Under the pieces are notes generated by a model, which was given only the letters and a program-made list of their open reading frames with translations, had not been told where the DNA came from and did not search any database. From Morganella morganii (GTDB lineage Bacteria > Pseudomonadota > Gammaproteobacteria > Enterobacterales > Enterobacteriaceae), in assembly GCF_019243775.1 (NCBI RefSeq), contig NZ_CP069157.1:2863418-2927417 (forward strand): DNA of 64,000 bases, written 5' to 3'. Position numbers and translations under genes: made by a program. Below, piece by piece: positions 18,975 to 27,755 of the stretch; position 1 is the stretch's first letter, and the number at the start of each line of letters is the position of its first letter.

Positions 18975-19793
18975 TTAAAAACGGGAAATAATACCGGTAA
19001 CCAGCTTCAGGAAAGTGCTTTTCACCCGCTCAGCGGTTTCAATCACTTCGTCGTGGCTCAGCGGCTGGTCGAGAATACCGCACGCCATATTCGTCAGGCA
19101 GGAAATCCCCAGGGTTTCAATCCCGGCGTGGCGCGCCACCAGTGCTTCCGGAACGGTGGACATCCCCACCGCATCCGCGCCCAGTGTGCGGATCATCCGG
19201 ATTTCCGCCGGTGTTTCATAAACCGGACCGGTCCACCAGGCGTAGACACCTTCGCGCATGGTCACACCCTGCTCTGCGGCTACCGCTTTGGCGATACCGC
19301 GCAGATTTTTGCTGTACACTTCACTGACATCCAGAAAGCGCACACCGAGATCCGGATTATTCGGCCCGATCAGCGGATTATTTGCCGTCAGATTGAGGTG
19401 GTCCGTGATCAGCATCAGGTCGCCCGGGGCAAAACCGGTATTTACTGCACCACAGGCATTGGTGATGATCAGCTTTTCGATACCCAGCGCTTTCATCAGA
19501 CGCACCGGGAAGGTAACCTGATCCAGCGACACGCCTTCGTAATAGTGGAAACGGCCTTTCATCGCCACCACGGTTTTGCCGCCCAGCGTGCCGATAACCA
19601 GCTCATTGGCATGGCCGACAGCGGAAGAGCTGGCGAAATGCGGAATATCGTTGTACGGAATGCGGACAGCATTCTCCAGGGTATCGGCAAACGGTCCCAG
19701 GCCGGAGCCTAAAATGATACCGATAGTCGGTTTAACAGTGATCTGCGCTTCGACGAACGCTTTGCTTTCTGCGATATCAGCGGTGAGATGCAT
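18975..19793 (-). CDS. xapA: Purine-nucleoside phosphorylase (trimeric, PunA/XapA type)
   Basis: Phosphorolysis of purine nucleosides to base and ribose-1-phosphate. The 272-residue product has the class signatures: IGIILGSGLGPFAD (phosphate loop), GRFHYYEG, ITNACGAVNTGFAPGDLMLITDHLNLTANNPL, and WWTGPVYETPAEIRMIRTLGADAVGMSTVPEALVA near residue 200. E. coli XapA is 277 residues. The link with an NHS permease and a divergent regulator gives a nucleoside-use module. Whether xanthosine (XapA) or inosine/guanosine is preferred cannot be told. A GGAG-type ribosome-binding site (AGGAGATAA) precedes the start. Confidence 0.87.
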   Translation of the reverse strand: MHLTADIAESKAFVEAQITVKPTIGIILGSGLGPFADTLENAVRIPYNDIPHFASSSAVGHANELVIGTLGGKTVVAMKGRFHYYEGVSLDQVTFPVRLMKALGIEKLIITNACGAVNTGFAPGDLMLITDHLNLTANNPLIGPNNPDLGVRFLDVSEVYSKNLRGIAKAVAAEQGVTMREGVYAWWTGPVYETPAEIRMIRTLGADAVGMSTVPEALVARHAGIETLGISCLTNMACGILDQPLSHDEVIETAERVKSTFLKLVTGIISRF

Positions 19794-19962
19794 TATTTAT
19801 CTCCTGAATTTATCCGGGATGTAACAATTGATGAAATGTATGCCGCGATTGTAGATCAGATGTAAACACGGAAACAGGATCTTCTTCTCAATATGAGAAA
19901 AAGGATCCGGATACAATGATGAATAACAGACAGTGCCCCGTGATAAAAGGAGATTCGGGCTT

Positions 19963-21171
19963 ATGACGTTATCCGGCATACTCAGTGAATTCCGGTCATC
20001 CAAAAACTCCAAAACCCGGAAACTGAAAACCCTCTGGCAGCTGATTCTGAATGACGGGCCTATCCGAGCGGAAACGCTGTCAGAAAAAGCCAACATGAAT
20101 GGCGCCACCTGTGCGCGGCTGCTGGATGAGCTGAGCAGGCTGGGCCTTATCAGCGCGGCAGAACTGGGGCAATCCACCGGCGGGCGCAAACCGATTCTCT
20201 ACAGTGTCAATCCGGACAGAGGGCGGCTCGCCGGGATTGAAATCAGCAATATCTATTCCACGATTGTGCTGCAAAACCTGAAGCTGGATGTGCTGGCGAC
20301 CTGCAAAATCAAAGCTGCCGGACAGGAAACGCCGCAGGTGCTGCTGGAGCGTCTGCTCACCCGGCTGTTATCACTGCTGGAGGAACATCACCTCAGTACG
20401 GATGATCTGCTCGGTATCGGCATTGCGGCGGATTACACCCTGCCTCCCGGCAGTGACCGCCGCGCCATGAATGATTATCTGATCCCGTTACTGCGTGAGA
20501 TGGCGGAAAGCCGTACCGGATGTCAGGTGACTATCGGCAGCGGGGTGAATTTTGCCGCACTGGCAGAATACCGGCTGCGCCACAAAGAGAGCCGCCGCCT
20601 GTTTTTCACCACCTGTGACGCGGAGATCCGCAGCAGTACCATTCTCAGCGAGCCTGTCCGCTTTATGCCGCCGGGCTCGGAAAATGCGTTCGGGCATATG
20701 ACGCTCGATCTCCACGGCCGCACCTGTGAATGCGGCTCGTTTGGTTGTCTTAATCAGTACAGTTCGCTGGAAGCTATCCGCAAAACCGTGATTCAGCATC
20801 TGCGGCGCGGCAAACCCTCCGTCATCACCTCGCTGGTCAGTGATGAGCAGGAAATTGATTACCATGTGATTTTTAAAGCCCTTGAGCTGGCTGATCCAAT
20901 CTGTACCGATGCACTCGAAGAGGCTGCTTATTATTACGGTCTGGCAATCGCCAATACCATTCTCTCCTTCCAGCCGGATGTGGTGGTCTGCGGCGGGACG
21001 CTGACCCCGAAACACACTTTCTTCGCCACTGTGCAGAAAACCGTGGCGCAAAAACTGGCCGGATTCCCGCAGATTAACACCCGGATAGTGCCTGCGTTTG
21101 ATTCCTATGAAGTGGTTTCTCAGGGAGCCGGCGCGATGGTGCTGGAGAGCCTGCTCAGTGATACGCCCTGA
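19963..21171 (+). CDS. ROK-family transcriptional regulator (NagC/Mlc type)
   Basis: 402 residues from the ATG at 19963, which has AAAGGAG 10 bases upstream (a GTG at 19933 is in frame but lacks one). The N-terminal winged helix-turn-helix (about 20-75: LKTLWQLILNDGPIRAETLSEKANMNGATCARLLDELSRLGLI) precedes a ROK domain. The zinc motif is CECGSFGCLNQY near residue 262. A second glycine-rich motif PDVVVCGGTLTP is present, but the kinase catalytic DxGGT is replaced, as in regulators. It is divergent from the purine nucleoside genes (169 bases) and is the likely regulator, although such genes in E. coli use LysR- or DeoR/CytR-type regulators. Confidence 0.85.
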   Translation: MTLSGILSEFRSSKNSKTRKLKTLWQLILNDGPIRAETLSEKANMNGATCARLLDELSRLGLISAAELGQSTGGRKPILYSVNPDRGRLAGIEISNIYSTIVLQNLKLDVLATCKIKAAGQETPQVLLERLLTRLLSLLEEHHLSTDDLLGIGIAADYTLPPGSDRRAMNDYLIPLLREMAESRTGCQVTIGSGVNFAALAEYRLRHKESRRLFFTTCDAEIRSSTILSEPVRFMPPGSENAFGHMTLDLHGRTCECGSFGCLNQYSSLEAIRKTVIQHLRRGKPSVITSLVSDEQEIDYHVIFKALELADPICTDALEEAAYYYGLAIANTILSFQPDVVVCGGTLTPKHTFFATVQKTVAQKLAGFPQINTRIVPAFDSYEVVSQGAGAMVLESLLSDTP

Positions 21172-21365
21172 TAATCCTCTGCCGGGGTTTTCCTGAACAG
21201 GTATCCGCATAATAACCTGCGCAGTGTCGCCCTCACTGCGCTATCTTTCCCTGAATCCGCCGTCAGCGTTATATACAGGATTGCCAAGCCGCCGGATGTC
21301 CGTATACTGCCGGTATTTTCATCAGAAAATAATAAAAACACCTGTTGTCTTTTAAAGGAAAAACT

Positions 21366-21767
21366 ATGTTTAAAAAAATCGCCCTCGCCCTGATGCTGCT
21401 GGCCGGCAGTATGATGCTGACCGCCTGCGGCAGTGATTCCCCGCAGGATGTTGTTAAACAGTTCTACAGTGCTGTTGAGAAAAAAGATGCGGATAAAGCT
21501 TATGATCTGCTCGCCATCCCGGAAAAAGATAAACAGAAAAATGAGATGGAAATCAAAGGCAAAGTACAGATGATTGTCGGTGATATGGCGCGCCGCATTG
21601 AAGGCAACGGCGGCGTGGAAAGCACAGAAGTGAAATCCGTCGATATTGATGAAAGCAAAAAACGCGCAACCGTCATCCTGACAGTCAATTTCAAAGACGG
21701 CAAACAGAAAGATGAGCGTTTCATGCTGACAAAAGATGAAGGCGACTGGAAAATCATCCTGCGCTGA
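21366..21767 (+). CDS. Small lipoprotein with a DUF4878-like domain
   Basis: 133 residues from the ATG at 21366 (a longer reading from 21345 would break the signal). Lipobox LTAC at about residues 18-21 (MLTACGSDS) gives an N-acylated lipoprotein; the +2 glycine predicts sorting to the outer membrane. The mature part (QDVVKQFYSAVEKKDADKAYDLL ... DEGDWKIILR) has the cystatin/NTF2-like fold pattern of DUF4878, whose function is unknown. The stop and the next start overlap (TGATG), so it is coupled with a periplasmic amidase-like protein. Confidence 0.8.
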   Translation: MFKKIALALMLLAGSMMLTACGSDSPQDVVKQFYSAVEKKDADKAYDLLAIPEKDKQKNEMEIKGKVQMIVGDMARRIEGNGGVESTEVKSVDIDESKKRATVILTVNFKDGKQKDERFMLTKDEGDWKIILR

Positions 21768-22330
21768 TGAGACATACACTCTGCGCCGGGTTTCTGCTCC
21801 CGGCGCTGCTGACAGCCGCACTGCCGCTGCAGGCAGCAGTACCGCCGCCCGGCATTCAGAGCGGTGACCTGGTTTTCCGTGACGGCGGCGAAGCCATCAG
21901 TGATATTGTCAGAAGTATCGATAACAGCGGTTTCAGCCATGTCGGTATTGTTGATATCACACCGGAAGGGACTTATGTTATCCACGCCACCCCGCAGGAG
22001 CACCCGGACGGTATCAGCGGCGTGAACCGCGATCCCCTTGATTTCTTTATTGAACACGCCAAAGACGGACAGGTTGCCTGGTATGCCGTACAGGCAGACA
22101 GCGAAAATCACCGCCGCGCCCGAGATAATGCCCTTGCGCAGCTCGGCACGCCTTTCAGCATCAACCCGCAGGACGGGCTGTACTGCACACAACTGGCAGC
22201 AGATACCTGGCAGTCGGCCGGGGTCACGATCATCACCGGCAAAACCCGTCTGAGTTTACCGCTGGCGGAAGAACCGTTAATCTTACCGGAAAATATTACC
22301 CGCTCGCCGCAACTGCGCCGTATTCCGTAA
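21767..22330 (+). CDS. YiiX/YebB-like permuted papain-fold hydrolase, exported
   Basis: 187 residues with a signal peptide ending at LQAAVPP. The permuted NlpC/P60 arrangement is visible: the histidine in SGFSHVGIVDI (about residue 65) comes before the cysteine in GLYCTQLAADTW (about residue 143), with GDLVFRDGGEAISDIVRS ahead of it. Members (YiiX, YebB) are lipid- or peptide-amide hydrolases; the substrate is unknown. Translationally coupled to the upstream lipoprotein (TGATG), which suggests that they act together at the envelope. Confidence 0.82.
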   Translation: MRHTLCAGFLLPALLTAALPLQAAVPPPGIQSGDLVFRDGGEAISDIVRSIDNSGFSHVGIVDITPEGTYVIHATPQEHPDGISGVNRDPLDFFIEHAKDGQVAWYAVQADSENHRRARDNALAQLGTPFSINPQDGLYCTQLAADTWQSAGVTIITGKTRLSLPLAEEPLILPENITRSPQLRRIP

Positions 22331-22372
22331 TACCGGCCTCTTCGCGGCGGCAACTGCAATACAGGGAACAAC

Positions 22373-23290
22373 ATGGAGTTAATTTTTCTGGGCACCGGTG
22401 CCGGTGTTCCGTCAAACAACCGCAACGTCAGCAGCCTGGTGCTGGATCTCAAATCATTACAGCGCGGCCTGTGGATGTTTGACTGCGGCGAAGGCACTCA
22501 GCATCAGATCCTGAAAAGTCCGGTCAAAATCCCGAAACTGGAAAAAATCTTTATCACCCACCTGCACGGCGACCATATTTTCGGCCTGCCCGGCCTGTTA
22601 TGCAGCCGCTCCATGGGCGGATGTGAGGACCCACTTACTCTCTTTGGCCCGCAGGGGCTGGCGCAGTTTGTTGAAACTGCACTGACACTCAGCGGCTCGT
22701 ATCTGACCTTCCCGCTGGAGATCATTGAGATAGATGAGGAAGGGGTGATTTACGATGACGGACAACTGAAAGTCAGCGCTTACTCACTCGAGCATCCGGT
22801 GATCAGCTACGGTTACCGGATTGAAGAACATGACAAACCCGGCGCACTGGATGCACAGCGTCTGAAAGCCGAAGGCGTGACCGGCGGCCCGTGGATGCAG
22901 ACCCTGAAACAGGGCGGCGAAGTGACACTGGATGATGGCCGGGTGATTTGCGGGGCGGATTATCTCGGCGAACCGCAGCGCGGACGTCATCTGGTGATTT
23001 TCGGAGATACCGCGCCGTGTGAAAATGCGCTGAAACTGGCACAGAATGCAGATGTGATTGTGCTGGAAGCCACACTTGACGGCACTATGACAGAAAAAGC
23101 CAACAGCCGCGGACACTCCTCCACCGTGCAGACCGCCACTCTGGCGCGTGATGCCGGGGTTGGTACGCTGATCGCCACCCATTTCAGCGGGCGCTACAGC
23201 GAAGAAGATTGTGAGCGTTTACTTCGCGGGTGTCAGGCGATTTTCCCGGCCACAGTGTTTGCCTTTGACCACATGGTGTACCCGCTTTAA
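22373..23290 (+). CDS. rbn: Ribonuclease BN / tRNase Z
   Basis: Metallo-beta-lactamase-fold nuclease that processes tRNA 3' ends; 305 residues, exactly the size of E. coli ElaC/RNase BN. Zinc ligands: [15 protein letters not shown] (about 60-74), the HPVISYG histidine (about 140), FGDTAPC aspartate (about 210) and the final ATHFSGRYS histidine (about 268). The start [17 protein letters not shown] is typical. Forty-two bases after the YiiX-like gene; no close operon partner. Confidence 0.93.
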   Translation: MELIFLGTGAGVPSNNRNVSSLVLDLKSLQRGLWMFDCGEGTQHQILKSPVKIPKLEKIFITHLHGDHIFGLPGLLCSRSMGGCEDPLTLFGPQGLAQFVETALTLSGSYLTFPLEIIEIDEEGVIYDDGQLKVSAYSLEHPVISYGYRIEEHDKPGALDAQRLKAEGVTGGPWMQTLKQGGEVTLDDGRVICGADYLGEPQRGRHLVIFGDTAPCENALKLAQNADVIVLEATLDGTMTEKANSRGHSSTVQTATLARDAGVGTLIATHFSGRYSEEDCERLLRGCQAIFPATVFAFDHMVYPL

Positions 23291-23381
23291 CCTGTCTGTC
23301 TCCGGCGTGATTATCACTGTTACACAGATTTTGATATAGTGAATGCTGTTTATTATTTCATTCACTGCCGGAGGTTTTACC

Positions 23382-24305
23382 ATGCTGCCCGCCCACGAGT
23401 ACGCTAATGATCTGATTTTATTTGCGCTGATTGTGGATTGCGGCTCATTCAGTAAAGCGGCGGAAATGGCCGGTGTCACCGGCTCTGTGCTCAGCAAGCG
23501 GGTAGGACGGCTGGAAAAAGCCCTCGGTGCCCGTCTTCTCTACCGCACCAGCCGCAGCCTGTCTGTCACGGAAAACGGCCGCGTACTGTATCAGCATGCC
23601 AAATCCCTTACCGGCCAGGTTCACAGCGCATTACAGGCAGTCAGTGCCAACAGTGATGAGCTGACCGGCCTTATCCGTATGTCAGTACCCACTATCTCCG
23701 GAGAGCTGGTTCTCAGCGACAGCGTTGCGGAATTCTGTGAAAAATACCCGAATGTGAAAGTGGAAATGCATCTGGAGAACCGGTTTGTTGACCTGGTGAA
23801 TGAACGGATTGACCTAGCTATCCGCACCGGGATGATGAGTGACTCCAGCCTGATAGCCCGTCCGCTGATTGATTCTCACTGGGTGATCCTCGCCTCCCCC
23901 CGCTATCTGGAAAAATACCCCGCGCCGCAGAATCCGGAAGATTTACTGACACACAACTGCCTCACCTACACCTATCAGCAAAGCGGTACCTCAAACTGGC
24001 TGATGCGCCGCCCGGATACCGGTGAAATCTATGAATTGCAGGTAAGCGGTAATATCGCTTTCAATAATGCCCGCGCCATCCGCAAAGCACTGCTCAGCGG
24101 CCACGGTATCGCCATGGTGCCGCGCTGTATGGTGCATGAGGATCTGGAGGCCGGGTTGCTGACGGAAGTTCTGCCGGGTTACAGCGGCAAAAAACTCGGC
24201 GTGTATGCCGTATATCCGTACACCCGCCATCTGCCGGTCAAAATCCGCCTGCTGATCGATCATATTCAGGCGTCATATCAGGCAATCAGTCCTTATTTCG
24301 GCTGA
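23382..24305 (+). CDS. LysR-family transcriptional regulator
   Basis: 307 residues from the ATG at 23382, chosen because CCGGAGG stands 7 bases before it; an upstream ATG (23343) has none. The N-terminal helix-turn-helix is DLILFALIVDCGSFSKAAEMAGVTGSVLSKRVGRLEKALGARLLYRTSRSLSVTE. The rest is the substrate-binding fold (from SGELVLSDSVAEFCEKYPNVKVEMHLENR). It resembles the AaeR/YafC subgroup. It precedes lldP-lldD on the same strand with a 325-base gap and may regulate them; this is inference. E. coli uses the GntR-type LldR instead. Confidence 0.85.
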   Translation: MLPAHEYANDLILFALIVDCGSFSKAAEMAGVTGSVLSKRVGRLEKALGARLLYRTSRSLSVTENGRVLYQHAKSLTGQVHSALQAVSANSDELTGLIRMSVPTISGELVLSDSVAEFCEKYPNVKVEMHLENRFVDLVNERIDLAIRTGMMSDSSLIARPLIDSHWVILASPRYLEKYPAPQNPEDLLTHNCLTYTYQQSGTSNWLMRRPDTGEIYELQVSGNIAFNNARAIRKALLSGHGIAMVPRCMVHEDLEAGLLTEVLPGYSGKKLGVYAVYPYTRHLPVKIRLLIDHIQASYQAISPYFG

Positions 24306-24630
24306 CAGATTCAGGATTGTTATCTATCTGTGATATTGATTAGTCGATTTTTGGAATTTCTCTATTGACCATTGTGGCCTAATTAATGTGACCCTGTCCT
24401 TTTATCATACAAATTAACCCATTAATTTACTGATAAATAACATTTTTTTATTTCCCTTTTTTCACCTGATTTTCTGTGTTTTTCGTCATTTCCCGTCCGC
24501 ATTCAATTGTTAAAAAAATGCAGCATAGATAATTCTTTTTGGTTGTGATTAAAATAATTACGTAATGAAAATTTAACGAATCCTGCATGCAACATTAATT
24601 TTTAAAACAATAATAATGTCAGAGGGCTTT
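24306..24630. other. Gap upstream of lldP, presumed promoter region
   Basis: 325 AT-rich bases between the LysR gene and lldP. No coding signal. No strong hexamer pair or clean CRP site was found; the region must contain the lldPD promoter and any LysR-type operator. Confidence 0.4.
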
Positions 24631-26211
24631 ATGGCTATTTTTTTCAGTCTTGCACCGATCGTGATGTTAATCTGGATGATGACAAAACGCCGCAGTATCC
24701 CTTCTTACGTCGCATTACCCTTCACGGCCGCCGTGGTGTTCTGTATCCAGCTGTTCTGGTTTAAAACGGATCTCACACTACTGAGTGCCAATATTGTCAC
24801 CGCCTTTATTTCTGTGCTGACACCGATCACCATCATTGCCGGGGCAATTATGCTCAATAAGCTGATGCAGGTGAGCGGCGCGGAAAACGTGGTGCGCAGC
24901 TGGCTGGAAAATATCAGCCCCAATCCGGTGGCACAGCTGATGATTATCGGCTGGGCATTCGCCTTTACCATTGAGGGCGCAAGCGGGTTCGGAACGCCTG
25001 CCGCTATCGCCGCACCGATCCTGGTCGGTCTCGGTTTCCCGGCCATGCGGGTTGCCCTGCTGACGCTGGTGATGAACTCCGTGCCGGTTTCGTTCGGCGC
25101 CGTCGGTACACCGACCTGGTTTGGTTTTGCCAACCTCGGGCTGAGTGAGGAGAGTGTTTATCAGATAAGCCACTACTCCGCGCTGATCCACTTTGTGGCT
25201 GCATTTGTGATCCCGATGCTGGCACTGCGTTTTATTGTCAGCTGGCAGGAGATCCGCCGTAATATCGTGTTTATTCTGATCAGCGTGCTCGCCTGTACCG
25301 TGCCGTATCTGCTGCTGGCTCAGGTCAACTATGAGTTCCCGGCGCTGCTCGGCGGGGCGATCGGCCTCGGGATTTCTGTCGTGACCGCCCGTGCCGGTAT
25401 CGGCCTGACCCGTACTGAACAAAAAACAGAGAAAAAAGTGATCCCGTTCGGGCAGGTTATCAAAGCGATGACCCCGACCCTGCTGCTGATCGGCATTCTG
25501 ATTGTCACCCGTATCCACCAGCTCGGCCTGAAAGGACTGCTCAACAGCACTAACGTGATTTGGGAAGGTACCCTGGGTTTCCTCGGCCATATCACACTGA
25601 GTGATGCACTGATTGTCCGCCTGAGCAACGTATTCGGCACCCCGGCGGCGGCAGATTATAAAACGCTGTATGTCCCGGCGCTGATCCCGTTCTTCCTCGT
25701 GGTGTTTATCGGTATTTTCCTGTTCCGCCTGAAACGGACTCAGGTAAAAACCATGTTTGTGCAGACCGCACAGCAGACCAACAAGCCGTTTATTGCCCTG
25801 TTCGGTGCACTGATTATGGTAAACCTGATGATGCAGGGCGGCGAAAATGCGCCGGTTTACATTATCGGCCGCTCACTGGCGGGAGCCACCGGTGAGAGCT
25901 GGATCTATTTCGCCTCTTATCTCGGCGCACTCGGCTCGTTCTTCTCCGGCTCCAATACCGTGTCCAACCTGACCTTCGGCGGGATCCAGCAATCCATTGC
26001 CCAGACCACCGGCCTGAATGTCAATTTAACCCTCGCGCTCCAGTCTGTCGGCGGTGCCATGGGGAACATGGTGTGTCTGAATAATATTATCGCTGTCTGC
26101 ACCATCCTCGGCATTACCAACGCCGAAGGATCCATTATCAAAAAGACAGTGGTTCCGATGTTTATCTACGGCGTGATTGCCGCCGTGATGGCACTGATAC
26201 TGACCCTGTAA
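24631..26211 (+). CDS. lldP: L-lactate permease
   Basis: LctP-family inner-membrane carrier for lactate. From the ATG at 24631 (AGAGGG upstream) the product is 526 residues, 12-14 membrane segments, slightly shorter than E. coli LldP (551). Conserved segments: FTIEGASGFGTPAAIAAPILVGLGFPAMRVAL (about residues 113-144), SVPVSFGAVGTPTWFG, and the C-terminal LGALGSFFSGSNTVSNLTFGGIQQSIA. A start at 24616 is in frame but has no ribosome-binding site. The next gene, lldD, begins 46 bases on, forming an lldP-lldD operon lacking lldR. Confidence 0.92.
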   Translation: MAIFFSLAPIVMLIWMMTKRRSIPSYVALPFTAAVVFCIQLFWFKTDLTLLSANIVTAFISVLTPITIIAGAIMLNKLMQVSGAENVVRSWLENISPNPVAQLMIIGWAFAFTIEGASGFGTPAAIAAPILVGLGFPAMRVALLTLVMNSVPVSFGAVGTPTWFGFANLGLSEESVYQISHYSALIHFVAAFVIPMLALRFIVSWQEIRRNIVFILISVLACTVPYLLLAQVNYEFPALLGGAIGLGISVVTARAGIGLTRTEQKTEKKVIPFGQVIKAMTPTLLLIGILIVTRIHQLGLKGLLNSTNVIWEGTLGFLGHITLSDALIVRLSNVFGTPAAADYKTLYVPALIPFFLVVFIGIFLFRLKRTQVKTMFVQTAQQTNKPFIALFGALIMVNLMMQGGENAPVYIIGRSLAGATGESWIYFASYLGALGSFFSGSNTVSNLTFGGIQQSIAQTTGLNVNLTLALQSVGGAMGNMVCLNNIIAVCTILGITNAEGSIIKKTVVPMFIYGVIAAVMALILTL

Positions 26212-26257
26212 CCGGGCACAGTGCTGAGTTTGTTACATACATATACAGGTACTTAAG

Positions 26258-27400
26258 ATGATTATTTCCGCTTCAACAGACTACCGGGCGGCTGCCGAAT
26301 CCAGACTGCCACCCTTCCTGTTTCACTATATTGACGGCGGGGCGTATGCCGAGCATACCCTGAAGCGCAATACGGCGGATCTGGCGGATATCGCCCTGCG
26401 TCAGCGGGTGCTGCGCGATATGTCGTCTCTCAGTCTGGAAACTGAACTGTTCGGGGAAAAACTGGCGATGCCGGTTGCCCTGGCGCCGGTCGGGCTGACC
26501 GGGATGTACGCACGGCGCGGTGAAGTGCAGGCGGCGAAAGCGGCAGCCAATAAAGGCGTTCCGTTTACCCTGTCCACGGTATCCGTGTGTCCGATTGAGG
26601 AAGTCGCCCCGGCGATTGAGCGCCCGATGTGGTTCCAGCTCTATGTACTGCGCGATCGCGGTTTTATGAAAAATGCCCTCGAGCGCGCCAAAGCCGCCGG
26701 TGTCAAAACCCTGGTCTTTACCGTCGATATGCCGGTGCCGGGAGCGCGTTACCGTGATGCCCATTCCGGGATGAGCGGCCCGAATGCCGCCATGCGCCGT
26801 GTGTTACAGGCGATGGTTCACCCGCGCTGGGCGCTGGATGTCGGCGTGCTGGGCAAACCGCATGATCTGGGTAATATCTCGGTCTATCGCGGCGCGCCGA
26901 CCAAACTGGAAGATTATATCGGCTGGCTGGGGGCAAACTTCGATCCGTCCATTTCCTGGAAAGACCTGGAATGGATCCGCGAGTTCTGGGAAGGTCCGAT
27001 GATTATCAAAGGGATCCTGGATCCGGAAGATGCGAAAGATGCAGTGCGTTTCGGTGCGGATGGCATTGTGGTCTCCAATCACGGCGGCCGCCAGCTCGAC
27101 GGTGTGCTCTCCACAGCTCGCGCTCTGCCTGCTATTGCCGATGCGGTGAAATCGGATATCACTATTCTGAGTGATTCCGGGATCCGCAACGGCCTTGATG
27201 TGGTGCGGATGCTGGCACTGGGAGCAGATTCTGTCCTGCTCGGCCGTGCTTTTGTCTATGCCCTCGCGGCGCAGGGACAGGCGGGTGTCGAAAATCTGCT
27301 GGATCTGATTGATAAAGAGATGCGCGTGGCAATGACGCTGACCGGCGCAAAAACCATCCGCGATATCACCCGCGACTCGCTGGTTAACCTGCCCGGCTGA
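26258..27400 (+). CDS. lldD: L-lactate dehydrogenase (FMN, quinone-linked)
   Basis: Oxidises L-lactate to pyruvate at the inner membrane, delivering electrons to quinone. 380 residues (E. coli 396). FMN alpha-hydroxyacid dehydrogenase features: start [30 protein letters not shown], the flavin site [19 protein letters not shown], the catalytic histidine and arginine in [15 protein letters not shown] (about residue 275), and the phosphate-binding end [20 protein letters not shown] terminator (27423-27447) closes the operon. Confidence 0.93.
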   Translation: MIISASTDYRAAAESRLPPFLFHYIDGGAYAEHTLKRNTADLADIALRQRVLRDMSSLSLETELFGEKLAMPVALAPVGLTGMYARRGEVQAAKAAANKGVPFTLSTVSVCPIEEVAPAIERPMWFQLYVLRDRGFMKNALERAKAAGVKTLVFTVDMPVPGARYRDAHSGMSGPNAAMRRVLQAMVHPRWALDVGVLGKPHDLGNISVYRGAPTKLEDYIGWLGANFDPSISWKDLEWIREFWEGPMIIKGILDPEDAKDAVRFGADGIVVSNHGGRQLDGVLSTARALPAIADAVKSDITILSDSGIRNGLDVVRMLALGADSVLLGRAFVYALAAQGQAGVENLLDLIDKEMRVAMTLTGAKTIRDITRDSLVNLPG

Positions 27401-27422
27401 TCCATTTTTTATCTTTATTCTG

Positions 27423-27447
27423 AAGCCACTCCCCGGAGTGGCTTTTT
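27423..27447 (+). terminator. Terminator after lldD
   Basis: AAGCCACT, loop CCCCGG, AGTGGCTT followed by a T-run. Confidence 0.85.
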
Positions 27448-27486
27448 TGTTTTATGTGGTTTTTCTGTGTTATTGGTACGATTAAT

Positions 27487-27502
27487 TATGATCAAACTCA
27501 CA
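27487..27502. promoter_or_regulatory. Probable CRP site upstream of the EIIC-like operon
   Basis: TATGA-TCAAAC-TCACA matches CRP consensus at 9 of 10 defined bases. It lies 254 bases before the first gene, in an AT-rich 355-base gap (27401-27755) that has no coding signal. Confidence 0.45.
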
Positions 27503-27670
27503 CAAAACAACATAAAGCAAAATAATTAGCTAATAATTAAACAGCATTAAATAAGACAAAATAACAACAACGCCAGTCAATAACACTGTAAAAATCATAT
27601 CTACACACTATTTTACCCGAACCGAATCAATTCAGTGATTATTTCATAAACAATACGCCCTATTTTGATG

Positions 27671-27706
27671 TGTTGATTTACGTTGTTATACCAAGCAATA
27701 TCAACA
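27671..27706. promoter_or_regulatory. Inverted repeat, possible DeoR-family operator
   Basis: TGTTGAT (27671-27677) and its exact reverse complement ATCAACA (27700-27706) lie 22 bases apart, 50 bases before the first gene of the operon. Similar TGTT/AACA strings recur nearby (for example CGTTGTTATA, AACAACA). The DeoR gene at the end of the operon is the natural candidate to bind here. Confidence 0.35.
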
Positions 27707-27755
27707 AAAAACAACAATAAGTCGTTACTTACCCTGAACCCCCTGAGGTCCGATT

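Noticed and set aside
20488-21210. Minus-strand frame of 240 codons opposite the ROK regulator
   Set aside because: Shadow frame; the ROK protein explains the codon bias.
24778-25590. 270-codon minus-strand frame opposite lldP
   Set aside because: Composition (many H, Q, D, R) typical of an antisense shadow; lldP is clearly coding.
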